A stretch of 32,744 bases of DNA. It comes from Bacteroidales bacterium. GTDB taxonomy: Bacteria > Bacteroidota > Bacteroidia > Bacteroidales > UBA932. The DNA lies in NCBI GenBank assembly GCA_017561885.1, contig JAFZBF010000004.1, forward strand, positions 1-32,744, given 5' to 3'. The stretch's first letter is position 1; each line of letters starts with the position of its first letter. Both the position numbers and the translations under genes were made by a program. Below, piece by piece: positions 23,621-32,744 of this stretch. The notes beneath the pieces are model-generated. The model was given only the letters and a program-made list of their open reading frames with translations. It had not been told where the DNA came from and ran no database searches.

Positions 23621-24899
23621 ACGATGACCGGGGGAACATGATCCTCGTTTCCGGTATCGTCTACTTCCACATAGTTCGATCTTGTAGCCGGCGTCGTGGA
23701 CAGTTTTGTCGGATGCTTCTGATCCCATTTGACGAAAGTCTCATAGTCGAACTGCCAGTCTTGACCCTCAGAAAGTTTCATAATGCGGGTGTATATCTGA
23801 GCGCGGGACGGAGCGTTGAAGAAATTGTTTTTATTCAGGGAGTTGGTTCTCATGACGCTGTTCTCAGTCGGTCTCCAGATACCGTCAAAGAAAGAAGCGC
23901 CGCCTTTGTATACGCCGATCTGCTCTTCGGCGAAACGTTCGTCGTCGATAAATCGGCTCCAGAGAACCTGCTTCGGATCATCTGTCACATCGACATTGAC
24001 GAAGACGTTCTTCTTGTGACACTCTTTGATATAGTCAATCATCTCTTGGTCAGGGCCCCCATAGTAGTTGATGGAATACTCGTCATTCAGCTTGCCGAAA
24101 CCATGGCAACAGATTCATTGTCGCTTGCCCATGTCAATGCTTTGTCCGTCGCATCGTCGGGAAGCACCGTCGCCGTCAGCGTCAGTGTCTCTCCGATCTC
24201 AAGCTCCGCAGTTTCAGGGGTGACTTGTACGGATGATACCGCAAGGAACGGATCCTGCTCAAAGGTCAGAATTATCGGCTCGACTTTCCCGGCATTGTCC
24301 TTCACCGTTGCCTTGCCCGTGCGGGCCTCTCCCTCGTTTGCATCCACCTTAAATACCAAAGTGCCGCTCTTCATAGCTTTGGTCTCCACGAAATGGAGCC
24401 ACGATTGGGCTGACTGTTCTATTTCGACGGTATACGAAGTGTTATATTGGATGGGGAATTCTGCCGTTCCGCCCTGTACGGGCGCCTTGGCCGTATTCCC
24501 GGTAATGACAATCTTCGGTGCTTCTGTGACCGTTACGGAGCAGGTGGCCGTCTTGCTCCCGTCTGTAGTCGTAACAGTGACAGCAGCGGATCCTGCCTTC
24601 ACGGCAGTCACCTTGCCACTACCATCGACCGTGGCGACATCGGTCGCAGAGGATTTTCAGCTGACCGACTTGTCGCTCGCATTCTCGGGACTCACCGTTG
24701 CCGTCAGCGTCTCGGAGGAGCCTTCCGCGAGGCTGAGGGTGGTTTTATCGAGGGTGACTCCCGTCACTGCAACAGTCGTCGGCGTCGGAGAAGGTTCCGG
24801 TTCCGGTTGCGGTTCCTTTGTTCCACATCCTGCGATTATCCCGGCAGACAGGGCAAGCGCCAGGAACGATGATATGATGGGTGAAAAGACGGATTTCAT
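23587..24899 (-). pseudogene. Decayed lipoprotein with Big_2 and BACON domains fused to an M64 (IgA-type) peptidase remnant
   Basis: The minus strand starts with a lipoprotein signal (lipobox AGIIAGC) and a Pro/Glu linker, then a Big_2-like repeat (VTLDKTTLSLAEGSSETL). An in-frame TGA at 24657-24659 follows DKSVS exactly where Big_2 domains carry Trp, so a TGG-to-TGA change is likely. The frame continues with VATVDGSGKVTAVKAG, a BACON domain (SWLHFVETKAM ... FEQDP) and a second Big_2 repeat that breaks off at 24087 (VAMVSAS, then TGA). In another frame the C-terminal part of an M64 metallopeptidase begins at HGFGKLNDEY and runs to 23587, with IWRPTENSVMR and FFNAPSRAQIY. The first half of the zinc motif (HExx) and the preceding M64 domain are absent. 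Two independent lesions argue for a dead gene. Confidence 0.83.
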
Positions 24900-24973
24900 A
24901 TCGTAAGTGTTTTGATGATAAGTAAAGCTAACAATTCCTTATGGTGTTTATTAAACATTTACCATCTTTTCTT

Positions 24974-24981
24974 TATCTTTA
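24974..24981 (+). promoter_or_regulatory. Near-consensus -7 box TATCTTTA for the esterase gene
   Basis: TATCTTTA, one base off TAnnTTTG, lies 32 bases before the esterase ATG in the 114-base divergent gap. A TAGCTTTA on the minus strand (24923-24930) could serve the pseudogene. No -33 TTTG was found for either. Confidence 0.4.
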
Positions 24982-25010
24982 GACAACAATAACGAACCTC
25001 ATAATTATAA

Positions 25011-26210
<1,200 letters not shown>

Positions 26211-26226
26211 GATGTGCTGAGATACG

Positions 26227-26259
26227 AAAAAGCCCTGCCGGTTCCGACAGGGCTTTTTT
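26227..26259. terminator. Bidirectional terminator between esterase and glyA
   Basis: AAAAAGCCCTG pairs with CAGGGCTTTTT through a short stem containing one mismatch. A tracts on one side and T tracts on the other make it usable from both converging genes, 17 bases after the esterase stop and 20 before the glyA stop coordinate. Confidence 0.88.
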
Positions 26260-26278
26260 ATTGTTGTTATCTAAAGGA

Positions 26279-27559
26279 TTACCACTTGTTGAGGGGCAGG
26301 CCGTACATCTTCATATGAGCCTGGTCCTTTACTTTCTCGATCACCTTCTCGTTGTCGATATTATTGAGAGCCAAATCGATCATATCGACGATGTTGAGCA
26401 TATCTTTCTCGACGAGGCCGCGTGAAGTGACTGCGGGAGTGCCGACGCGGATGCCTGAGGTCTGGAACGGTGAGCGGCTGTCGAACGGCACCATGTTCTT
26501 GTTGACGGTGATGCCGGCGCGGACAAGGGTCTTCTCAGCAACCTTGCCGGTCAGGTCGGGGAACTTGGTGCGGAGGTCGATGAGCAACAGGTGGTTGTCG
26601 GTTCCGCCTGATACTACGTGGTAGCCTTTGTCTATGAAGGCTGCAGCCATTGTCTTGGCATTGGACGATACCTGCTGCTGGTAGGTCTTGAACTCGGGCT
26701 GCATCGCCTCGTAGAATGCTACGGCCTTTGCTGCCACGCAGTGCTCGAGAGGACCTCCCTGGACTCCGGGGAAGACGCTTGAGTTGATTATCTGCGACAT
26801 CATCTTGATTTCGCCCTTGGGAGTCTTGATGCCCCACGGGTTCTCGAAATCCTTGCCTATCAGTATCACGCCGCCGCGGGGTCCGCGAAGGGTCTTGTGG
26901 GTTGTGGACGATACGATGTGGGCATATTTGACGGGGTTCTTGAGCAGGCCTGCCGCGATGAGTCCTGCGGGATGTGCCATGTCAACCCAGAGGATGGCGC
27001 CGATGCGGTCGGCTATGTTTCTCATCCTTTCCCAGTCCCATTCACGTGAATATGCAGATGCGCCGCCGATGATGAGTTTCGGTTTGTACTTGAGGGCCTG
27101 GGCCTCCATATCTTCATAATCGACATAGCCGGTCTCTTCGTTGACCCTGTAGGCTACTGCGTTGTAGAGGATGCCGGACATATTGACCGGAGAACCGTGG
27201 GTGAGGTGGCCGCCGTGGGCAAGATCCAATCCCATGAAAGTGTCGCCGGGTTTGAGGCAGGCCATCATTACGGCCATGTTTGCCTGTGCGCCCGAGTGCG
27301 GCTGGACGTTCGCGTACTCGGCATCGAAGAGTTTGCGGAGGCGGTCGATTGCAATCTGCTCTACCTGGTCGACTACTTCGCAACCTCCGTAGTACCTGGC
27401 GTTGGGATAGCCTTCTGCATATTTGTTGGTCAGCACTGAACCGAGGGCTTCAAGCACCTGGTTGCTTACGAAGTTTTCAGATGCGATAAGTTCGATGCCG
27501 TCAATCTGGCGTTCTTCCTCTTTTTTTATCAGATCAAGTATTTGTACGTCTTGTTTCAT
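26279..27559 (-). CDS. glyA: Serine hydroxymethyltransferase
   Basis: PLP enzyme that interconverts serine and glycine and supplies one-carbon units on tetrahydrofolate. It has 426 residues, normal length. The N-terminal [21 protein letters not shown] and HSGAQAN motifs are intact, and the PLP lysine is in [13 protein letters not shown] (Lys222). The start was placed at 27559 (MKQDVQ) rather than 27583. The upstream methionine codon overlaps a perfect -7 box (27581-27588), so it could not be translated from that promoter. A plain housekeeping gene, separated from the esterase by a terminator and divergent from the RNA methyltransferase gene. Confidence 0.97.
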   Translation of the reverse strand: MKQDVQILDLIKKEEERQIDGIELIASENFVSNQVLEALGSVLTNKYAEGYPNARYYGGCEVVDQVEQIAIDRLRKLFDAEYANVQPHSGAQANMAVMMACLKPGDTFMGLDLAHGGHLTHGSPVNMSGILYNAVAYRVNEETGYVDYEDMEAQALKYKPKLIIGGASAYSREWDWERMRNIADRIGAILWVDMAHPAGLIAAGLLKNPVKYAHIVSSTTHKTLRGPRGGVILIGKDFENPWGIKTPKGEIKMMSQIINSSVFPGVQGGPLEHCVAAKAVAFYEAMQPEFKTYQQQVSSNAKTMAAAFIDKGYHVVSGGTDNHLLLIDLRTKFPDLTGKVAEKTLVRAGITVNKNMVPFDSRSPFQTSGIRVGTPAVTSRGLVEKDMLNIVDMIDLALNNIDNEKVIEKVKDQAHMKMYGLPLNKW

Positions 27560-27580
27560 AGGGTGGTTTTTTACATCGAA

Positions 27581-27588
27581 CAAAGATA
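27581..27588 (-). promoter_or_regulatory. Bacteroidetes -7 box TATCTTTG for glyA
   Basis: A perfect TAnnTTTG match on the minus strand, 22 bases before ATG 27559. It overlaps the alternative upstream start, which decides the glyA start. Confidence 0.65.
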
Positions 27589-27608
27589 ATCATTTCGAAA
27601 CAGATTCT

Positions 27609-27616
27609 TACCTTTG
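27609..27616 (+). promoter_or_regulatory. Bacteroidetes -7 box TACCTTTG for the RNA methyltransferase gene
   Basis: A perfect TAnnTTTG match 20 bases before ATG 27637, back to back with the glyA promoter. The two -7 boxes are only 20 bases apart, so the promoters overlap. Confidence 0.6.
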
Positions 27617-27636
27617 CCGACAATTGTTCATAAAAA

Positions 27637-28158
27637 ATGTTCCGGAAACTTGTCAACGATGAGCTAGGCAGAATCTCTGTCGAGGAGTTCAAGGCGGCGC
27701 CGAAAGAGGATGTCGTCGTGATTCTCGACAATGTCCGCAGCCAGCACAACATAGGGTCGGCGTTCCGCAGTTGCGATGCGTTCAGGGTGAGCAAGCTTTA
27801 TCTGTGCGGCATCTGTGCTGTTCCGCCTTCTGCGCAGATCCACAAGTCTGCTCTGGGTGCTGAGTTCAGCATGGACTGGGAGTACTGCGAGAGTACGATG
27901 GATGTGGTGGGCAGGCTGCGCGCCGAGGGCTATGTCATCGTGAGCGTGGAGCAGGCCGAGGACTCCACGTCCCTGGAGCAGTTTCGCCGCGAGGATGGCC
28001 GCAAATACGCGCTCATCTTCGGCAACGAGGTGCACGGCGTCGCGCAGGACGTCGTCTCTGCCAGCGACCTCTGCCTCGAAATTCCCCAGTACGGCACCAA
28101 GCACTCCCTCAACGTCTCCGTCTCCATCGGCATCGTCCTCTGGGAAATTCTCGGTTAG
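27637..28158 (+). CDS. TrmH/SpoU-family (SPOUT) RNA 2'-O-methyltransferase
   Basis: A compact 173-residue SPOUT enzyme that probably methylates a ribose 2'-OH in tRNA or rRNA using S-adenosylmethionine. Motif 1 is DNVRSQHNIGSAFRSCDAF (residues ~31-49), motif 2 is IFGNEVHGV, and motif 3 is IPQYGTKHSLNVSVSIGIVLWE at the C-terminus, which forms the knot and cofactor site; all key Asn, Arg, Glu and Ser residues are in place. There is no N-terminal RNA-binding extension, as in minimal TrmH/TrmL-like proteins. The exact RNA target cannot be told. Its stop overlaps the stop of the convergent lipoprotein gene by 4 bases (28155-28158). Confidence 0.92.
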   Translation: MFRKLVNDELGRISVEEFKAAPKEDVVVILDNVRSQHNIGSAFRSCDAFRVSKLYLCGICAVPPSAQIHKSALGAEFSMDWEYCESTMDVVGRLRAEGYVIVSVEQAEDSTSLEQFRREDGRKYALIFGNEVHGVAQDVVSASDLCLEIPQYGTKHSLNVSVSIGIVLWEILG

Positions 28159-28883
28159 CTGAACGGGACAATGTCGGCGCGGTCGAGGGTGATGGTGACG
28201 AAGTAGCTGATGTAGGTTGAGCCGTTGCCGTCGAGATATGTCACGCCCGTGGCGGGAACGTATTCCTTGCCGTCAAACACGACCTTGGTGCAGTACGGAT
28301 AGAACTCGATGTAGCTCTTGTCCTGGCCTTTGCTCCAATAGGCCTTGAACTCGTGTACCGAGTTGTCACCGAAGACCATAGGACAGGAAAGCCTGTATGT
28401 CAGATAATCCTGCTCGTTGGCCGTAGTGGTCGCGACAGAATTGTGGAAATCGAGAAACCAGGTGCCTTCCGGCCCGAATGTTCCTTCCGAAGAAGGTGCG
28501 ATAATAACGTATTCCTCGTTGAACTTGGTCATCGTTATGCCGGGACGCCGGGAGTTCCAGTAGGCAGCATCCTGGGAACTCATACGCATAGGCGCAAGAT
28601 ATTTTAAAATTGTATCATCACCGGTTCCCGGTTTGTCCGGCGTTACGCTCAAAGTATATTTCAGGGTATCGATCTCGCCGTACCAGACGCTTCCGGGAGT
28701 AGTTTTGAAGCGGTCCTCGGCAAAAGGCGCAATCAGCTCGTTGCCGTTCTGGTCCTGGAAATTGATATGCAGGAAATAGTAATATTGCTTAGTAGTTATC
28801 GGAATAATCGGACCGAACATGTCGCAGGAGGTCAAAGCCGTTGCCGCAAGGGCAAGAATCAATGCCAGTTTTATTCTTTTCAT
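28155..28883 (-). CDS. Lipoprotein of unknown function
   Basis: A 242-residue protein with a clear lipoprotein signal, lipobox ALTSC. I do not recognise a domain. The mature part is beta-rich and aromatic (YYYFLHINFQDQ, GTWFLDFHN, YIEFYPYC) with many Asp and Gly residues, like the small surface or periplasmic beta-sandwich lipoproteins of Bacteroidales. Start 28883 (MKRIKLALIL) was preferred to 28904 because it gives a standard signal and clears the nhaC stop by 7 bases. It is probably cotranscribed with nhaC. It ends convergently against the RNA methyltransferase gene with a 4-base overlap. Confidence 0.75.
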   Translation of the reverse strand: MKRIKLALILALAATALTSCDMFGPIIPITTKQYYYFLHINFQDQNGNELIAPFAEDRFKTTPGSVWYGEIDTLKYTLSVTPDKPGTGDDTILKYLAPMRMSSQDAAYWNSRRPGITMTKFNEEYVIIAPSSEGTFGPEGTWFLDFHNSVATTTANEQDYLTYRLSCPMVFGDNSVHEFKAYWSKGQDKSYIEFYPYCTKVVFDGKEYVPATGVTYLDGNGSTYISYFVTITLDRADIVPFS

Positions 28884-28890
28884 ATTCACG

Positions 28891-30336
28891 TTATTTATTT
28901 TCATTTTCAGTGGCGGGACGCCTTACTATCTTCCACCCTATTATCGCCATAAAGATCGACATCAGAGGAGAGATTATGTTGAAGAAGCAGAAGGGTGCGT
29001 AGACCAGCGTCGGGACGGACAGTATGGTGGCCTGGGTCATACCGCAGCTGGACCAGGGCACAAGCGGCGATGTCACCGTAGCGGAATCCTCGACGCTGCG
29101 GCTCAGCAGGCGGGTCTCGTAGCCTTCCTTTTCGTAGGTCTCCCTATATATATTCGAAGTAAGAATTATCGACAGGTACTGGTCTGAAACGATGCCGTTC
29201 AGGGCGGTTCCGGTCACGACGGTCGAGGCCACGAGCCCGGGGCGGGTGCGTGTGAACGGAGCCATAACCTTAGCCAGGTCGGCAATCATCCCGCTGGCTC
29301 TCATACAGGCCCCGAAGCACATCGCGCAGATGATCAGGAACACCGTGTTCAGCATGCCGACCATACCACGGGATGTTACGAGCGTATCAACAGCAGCGTT
29401 GCCGGTGGCGATGGAGACGCTGTTGTAGATGGTTTCGGCCACACCGGAGAACATTATCCTGCCCCTGCTGCCGGAAGTCACGCCCTCACCTATCGTGGCG
29501 ATGATGTCCGGCTGGAAGATGAGCGCGGCGACGGCGGCGGTGAGAGTCGAGAGCGCCAGCACCAGGATGGCCGGAAGCTTCTTCCATATCATAACCACAG
29601 TCAGCGCAGGCACTATCATAAGCCAGGGCGTTATATGGAACGTAGAGGACAGCACGCTGGAATAGGTGCCGATCTGCCCAGCCTCGGTTCCGTCGTGCGA
29701 CAGGCCCAGCACCGTGAATATCACCAAAGTGATGATTATGGAAGGAACCGTCGTCAGCATCATATAGCGGATGTGGGTAAACAAGTCGACCTTGTTGAAG
29801 GACGAAGCCATCACTGTCGTGTCGGAAAGGGGCGAAATCTTGTCGCCGAAATAGGCACCGGATATGATGGCGCCAGCCGTGGCAGCATCGCTGAAGCCCT
29901 CTGCCCTGCCTATGCCAAGCAGCGCCACTCCGATGGTGGCTATGGTGGTCCAGGAAGAACCAGTCATCACTGAAACGATGGCGCAGATCACGCAGGATGT
30001 CAGCAGGAACACCTTCGGGCTGATGATCTTCAGGCCGTAGCATATGAAGGCGGGAACCACGCCGCTGGCCATCCATGTGCCGGAAATCGCACCGATCAGC
30101 AACAGTATAACGATTGCCATCGAAACGTCTCCGACCCCCTCGGCTATACCCTTTTCAAAAACTTTCCACGGAGTCTTGTAGACGCTCATCGACAGCAGCA
30201 CGCACACTCCGGCCGCCACGAGCAGGGACACCTGCGAAGCTCCGATGATGGAATCTGCGCCGTAGATGGCGATGTCCAGCGCCAGAAGCGCCATCAGCAC
30301 CAGCAGGGGGACAAAAGCGAGCAGGGTCCGTTTCAT
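28891..30336 (-). CDS. nhaC: NhaC-family Na+/H+ antiporter
   Basis: A 481-residue inner-membrane transporter with about 11-12 hydrophobic helices. Diagnostic segments are GTWMASGVVPAFICYGL, the conserved TGSSWTT, a GDKISPLSDTT motif with acidic residues suited to cation binding, NAAVDTLV, and the late SVEDSATVTSPLVPWSSCGM. It exports Na+ in exchange for protons, or in this family may exchange organic anions such as malate and lactate; the substrate cannot be fixed from sequence. A perfect -7 box lies 20 bases upstream, and the unknown lipoprotein follows after 7 bases. Confidence 0.92.
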   Translation of the reverse strand: MKRTLLAFVPLLVLMALLALDIAIYGADSIIGASQVSLLVAAGVCVLLSMSVYKTPWKVFEKGIAEGVGDVSMAIVILLLIGAISGTWMASGVVPAFICYGLKIISPKVFLLTSCVICAIVSVMTGSSWTTIATIGVALLGIGRAEGFSDAATAGAIISGAYFGDKISPLSDTTVMASSFNKVDLFTHIRYMMLTTVPSIIITLVIFTVLGLSHDGTEAGQIGTYSSVLSSTFHITPWLMIVPALTVVMIWKKLPAILVLALSTLTAAVAALIFQPDIIATIGEGVTSGSRGRIMFSGVAETIYNSVSIATGNAAVDTLVTSRGMVGMLNTVFLIICAMCFGACMRASGMIADLAKVMAPFTRTRPGLVASTVVTGTALNGIVSDQYLSIILTSNIYRETYEKEGYETRLLSRSVEDSATVTSPLVPWSSCGMTQATILSVPTLVYAPFCFFNIISPLMSIFMAIIGWKIVRRPATENENK

Positions 30337-30356
30337 TGTCTACGATGTCTTGAAGA

Positions 30357-30364
30357 CAAAGATA
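30357..30364 (-). promoter_or_regulatory. Bacteroidetes -7 box TATCTTTG for nhaC
   Basis: A perfect TAnnTTTG match on the minus strand, 21 bases before the nhaC ATG, in the 54-base gap after the small beta-barrel gene. The -33 element is not clear. Confidence 0.6.
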
Positions 30365-30390
30365 GCACTTTTTCCGGAGCCGTGCAGACG

Positions 30391-30867
30391 TCAGAAGGTG
30401 AAGCCGACGGTGGCGCCGAGGCCCCAGAGATTGGCCTGGATTCCGACCATAAGGTGGGGAAGCTGTCCTCCCAGTTCAAAGTCGAAGCCCAGTTTTTCGC
30501 TCAGGAAAACTGAACTTACTCCCTTAAAGATCAACATGTATCCGATATCCGTACCGAAATAGATTGAATGTCTGCCGTCAGCGCCCATCGGGTAGTAATG
30601 GGTATAGTCTATCAGCAGCGGTATTCCATTATGCTGGGTACGGTCTTTAAGGAAACCCGTCTGGAAACCCCAATAGTTTTCCCTGTTTTTCCTTTTTCCG
30701 AACGACACGTTTGCACTCATCTGGGCAGAGCCATAATTATACCAGTCATATCTCAACATAGTCGTGAGCTGGAAATGGCTCTCATCGATATGAATGTCAT
30801 CGCCGGTCTGGGCGTAGAGAATGCCCGCCAACAGCAGCGCAGCCAGAGTCATCAATATCTTTTTCAT
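30391..30867 (-). CDS. Small outer-membrane beta-barrel-like protein (paralogue A)
   Basis: A 158-residue exported protein with a signal peptide ending LYAQT. Alternating hydrophobic and polar strands and a terminal Phe (ATVGFTF) are typical of outer-membrane barrels. It shares the pattern G-I-P-L-L-x-D-Y-x-H-Y-x-P-M-G and the GFQTG strand with the upstream neighbour, so the two are paralogues. It lacks the longer loops of that neighbour and is about 30 residues shorter. It is the last gene of the unit TonB receptor - DUF4249 - barrel B - barrel A, 16 bases after barrel B. No function can be assigned. Confidence 0.78.
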   Translation of the reverse strand: MKKILMTLAALLLAGILYAQTGDDIHIDESHFQLTTMLRYDWYNYGSAQMSANVSFGKRKNRENYWGFQTGFLKDRTQHNGIPLLIDYTHYYPMGADGRHSIYFGTDIGYMLIFKGVSSVFLSEKLGFDFELGGQLPHLMVGIQANLWGLGATVGFTF

Positions 30868-30883
30868 CGCACTTCAGTTTTAG

Positions 30884-31393
30884 TTAGAAAGTAAGTCCTA
30901 CTGAGACTCCGTAGCCCACCGGATAACTCATCAACACTCCAATCTGCAGATGAGTTACATCGGCAATGTTGAAATCGAAACCGTTCTTTACACAGGCATA
31001 GTAAACAAGTGTTGTAGAATATTTATCGTTATTATCAGGGGTGAACCCGTTTATATACCCTCCACCCTCTACTCCTGAAAAAAAAGAATTCCGCTTCGTC
31101 TTGCCCATAGGGAAATAGTGGATGTAATCTGCCAGCAGAGGAATCCCCCAATAATTACCGGAACGCCCAAACTCATTGCTGCGGCTTGCGAATGCATATC
31201 CAGTCTGGAAACCGAGGTAATTTCCTCTGTTGAAACGATATCCTGCAGTAGCATTTACAGACGCCTGCTGCCCCAGAAAAAAAAGTTCCTGCTTATAAGC
31301 CACGCCCCACTGTATACCCCTGACTTCGTCGGTCTGGGCATAAGCGCGGCCTGACAATAGCAGCACGGTCAAAATCAACAATAAACGTTTCAT
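30884..31393 (-). CDS. Small outer-membrane beta-barrel-like protein (paralogue B)
   Basis: A 169-residue exported protein with a signal ending RAYAQT, amphipathic strands (NYLGFQTGYAF, GIPLLADYIHYFPMG) and C-terminal YGVSVGLTF ending in Phe, the outer-membrane barrel signature. Start 31393 (MKRLLLILTVLLL) was chosen because it gives a standard signal peptide and begins one base after the DUF4249 stop; the longer frame from 31453 adds an unlikely Met/Ile-rich stretch inside the upstream gene. It is related to the downstream gene and probably belongs to the same transport operon. Function unknown. Confidence 0.78.
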   Translation of the reverse strand: MKRLLLILTVLLLSGRAYAQTDEVRGIQWGVAYKQELFFLGQQASVNATAGYRFNRGNYLGFQTGYAFASRSNEFGRSGNYWGIPLLADYIHYFPMGKTKRNSFFSGVEGGGYINGFTPDNNDKYSTTLVYYACVKNGFDFNIADVTHLQIGVLMSYPVGYGVSVGLTF

Positions 31394-31394
31394 A

Positions 31395-32444
31395 TTAATA
31401 TAATTCATAATCATCAGAATGATCATTATCCCAATTAATTCTGACATAAGCATAATTCCATCTTACCGGGATTTGGGTATATGAGCCGAAAATACCTACT
31501 CCGCCGTGAATATTGGAATATACATTATCCCTTACGTAGATAGAGGAAAGGTCGTCAGATATCTCTGACTGATAGTACTTGAAAGCCTCGCACAGATAGC
31601 GGTCGTATTCATCCGAGAGTGAAGCGAAATACAACAGGCCTTCTTTCGCAGACGGTTCTCTAGGAGAATCGTCGTCATAATAATAGTATTTTCCCTTGAA
31701 CTTGCCGTGTATGGAGAACAGTATCTGACTGTCACTTTTGGGGAAGCGGAGAAAACGGCTATGGAAAGGATGTCCATACGTGCAGTATTCATTATAAGCC
31801 CCGCTCGAGCCGCTTGGCATTGGTTTACCTCCAAAAGGCCAGTTCGAATTCTCATCAAACTCGCCTGACAAATTGATATTGTCCACATGGGGATAGTCCG
31901 TACAAATCTTGTCAACCGGCACGCGCTTCTGCTGTTCGGCATCATAGTTCTCCGCCCAGGCCCAGACGGGGCGGGAAAGATTCAAGCTATATAGCAGCCC
32001 CCACTTGTCACCATCTTTGGGCGGATTAGGATATTCGGGCCTCTTTGTTACAGAAATATCGACATCCGGCACTTCGGGCACGGTCTGCTCCGCCCATACA
32101 GGTTCATGGCCTGGCACGGTCACATCAAGACGGTAGCTGTGACCGGGAACCGGGGTATATTCCAGCTGCCAGAGACCTTCGCCGATGCGGGCAAAGCGGC
32201 CAACCTCGCGGCTAAGGGACAGATCGGTCAGCACTGCGACAGCCTCTGTCACACGGGGAGCCTCAGCCTCCGAAGCGCCTTTGGTCCAGGACAGCATCAG
32301 AGTCTGGACTGAATCCTGCGAAAGGACGCAGGAAACCGCCAGTCGCGGTTCTTCCTTGGCATCGAGGATAACGTCCTGCACGCAGGAGCATAGCCCGGCC
32401 GCAAGAACCAGCAGGAAGCAGATATCGGATACAATTCTCTTCAT
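31395..32444 (-). CDS. DUF4249 outer-membrane lipoprotein
   Basis: A 349-residue lipoprotein with lipobox LCSC near residue 20. It has the DUF4249 pattern: an early LAVSCVLSQDSVQTLMLSW segment, here LAVSCVLSQDS and LMLSWTKG, a GHSYRLDVTVPGHEPVWAEQTVP region split as HSYRLDVTVPGH and AEQTVPEVPD, and later beta-rich sequence. DUF4249 proteins are encoded beside TonB-dependent receptors in Bacteroidetes and are thought to act as surface partners in uptake, although the substrates are generally unknown. Its ATG shares one base with the receptor stop (TGATG), so translation is coupled. It is followed one base later by barrel B. Confidence 0.85.
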   Translation of the reverse strand: MKRIVSDICFLLVLAAGLCSCVQDVILDAKEEPRLAVSCVLSQDSVQTLMLSWTKGASEAEAPRVTEAVAVLTDLSLSREVGRFARIGEGLWQLEYTPVPGHSYRLDVTVPGHEPVWAEQTVPEVPDVDISVTKRPEYPNPPKDGDKWGLLYSLNLSRPVWAWAENYDAEQQKRVPVDKICTDYPHVDNINLSGEFDENSNWPFGGKPMPSGSSGAYNEYCTYGHPFHSRFLRFPKSDSQILFSIHGKFKGKYYYYDDDSPREPSAKEGLLYFASLSDEYDRYLCEAFKYYQSEISDDLSSIYVRDNVYSNIHGGVGIFGSYTQIPVRWNYAYVRINWDNDHSDDYELY

Positions 32445-32744
32445 CAGAATGAAACCCTCCAGCTGAAGTTCGGCATAATGGGCAGCAGGGCTATCTCCTT
32501 CCAGGATTCGCTCTCTGCGTCGAAGTAGAGCATGAACGGATTGAAATGGTTGGTCACGTTGCAGACGCCCAGGTTGACGCTGTGCTCAAGACGGCCGGTG
32601 GTGAAGTTCTTCTGCCAGCCGAGGTCCAGACGGAACACTGTCGGCATATGATAGTTGTTTACTCCGGAGTAATATTTTGCTGTGAATGTGTCATCCATAT
32701 AGGGGAGCTCGTAGGTCACGGCCTCTCCATTCTCCCAGTGGCCG
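32444..32744 (-). CDS. TonB-dependent receptor, C-terminal end only (cut by window edge)
   Basis: About 99 residues are visible; the gene continues beyond the right edge of the window. Pairs of beta strands such as NNYHMPTVFRLDLGWQKNF and HSVNLGVCNVTNHFNPFM, followed by the terminal MPNFSWRVSF with its final Phe, are typical of the last strands of a Bacteroidetes TonB-dependent receptor barrel. Position directly upstream of a DUF4249 gene supports this, since the two families are usual partners. The plug domain, TonB box and any SusC-type features are outside the window, so the substrate cannot be guessed. Confidence 0.8.
   Translation of the reverse strand, partial: GHWENGEAVTYELPYMDDTFTAKYYSGVNNYHMPTVFRLDLGWQKNFTTGRLEHSVNLGVCNVTNHFNPFMLYFDAESESWKEIALLPIMPNFSWRVSF

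Noticed and set aside
24657..24659. TGA as a recoded tryptophan or selenocysteine codon
   Set aside because: fabD, the DUF3575 gene and the TonB receptor all use TGA as a normal stop, I saw no selenocysteine element, and the same gene has a second lesion, so decay is simpler.
23593..24906. 437-codon open frame on the plus strand across the pseudogene
   Set aside because: It is uninterrupted where the sense frame is broken, but its product is a Ser/Val-rich mirror of Big_2/BACON codons and begins inside the repeat, so it is a shadow.
28155..28158. Overlap of convergent stop codons as a regulatory device
   Set aside because: A 4-base overlap of the RNA methyltransferase and lipoprotein stops is common in compact genomes and shows no further structure.

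Overview
The window looks like a chromosomal segment from a gut- or rumen-type Bacteroidales with fairly high G+C, possibly an uncultured Rikenellaceae/Cryptobacteroides-like lineage; the genus is a guess. The evidence is the gene content (OstA-like/SurA pairs, DUF3575-DUF5119-fimbrillin loci, DUF4249 next to a TonB-dependent receptor, BACON and Big_2 domains, LemA), lipoprotein signals throughout, near absence of Shine-Dalgarno sites, and repeated Bacteroidetes-type -7 boxes (TAnnTTTG) just upstream of genes.

Layout. 1-8.75 kb: the 3' part of polynucleotide phosphorylase (+), then on the minus strand a secreted GH67 alpha-glucuronidase, pyruvate:ferredoxin oxidoreductase and malonyl-CoA:ACP transacylase. 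8.8 kb: a tRNA-Arg(CCG). 8.9-15.1 kb: a minus-strand operon guaB - lipoprotein foldase - SurA-like PPIase - OstA-like protein, joining purine synthesis to outer-membrane biogenesis. 15.2-17.1 kb: a YhcC-type radical SAM protein, LemA and a small helical protein. 17.05-23.62 kb: a fimbrial module enclosed by a perfect 112-bp direct repeat. 23.6-24.9 kb: a decayed lipoprotein/M64 peptidase gene. 25.0-28.2 kb: a CE1-type esterase, glyA and a SPOUT RNA methyltransferase. 28.2-32.7 kb: an unknown lipoprotein, an NhaC antiporter, two paralogous small beta-barrels, a DUF4249 lipoprotein and the C-terminus of a TonB-dependent receptor.

The main discovery candidate is the 17.05-23.62 kb segment. One 112-bp sequence, holding the last codons of the M64 peptidase gene plus the promoter and first codons of the 105-aa gene, occurs perfectly at both ends. 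Between the copies lie two divergent units: fimbrillin - DUF3575 - DUF5119 (minus), and a 53-aa small protein - FISUMP-domain fimbrillin - membrane-bound Kelch/AraC regulator (plus). No integrase or transposase is visible. It looks like a self-contained surface-fibre cassette added at this locus while both neighbouring gene ends were preserved, although an assembly artefact must be excluded.

GH67 and the CE1-type esterase point to breakdown of substituted xylan; both carry Pro/Gln/Gly-rich low-complexity segments. The TonB receptor/DUF4249 set suggests uptake of an unidentified substrate. I saw no CRISPR array, insertion sequence, prophage or rRNA.
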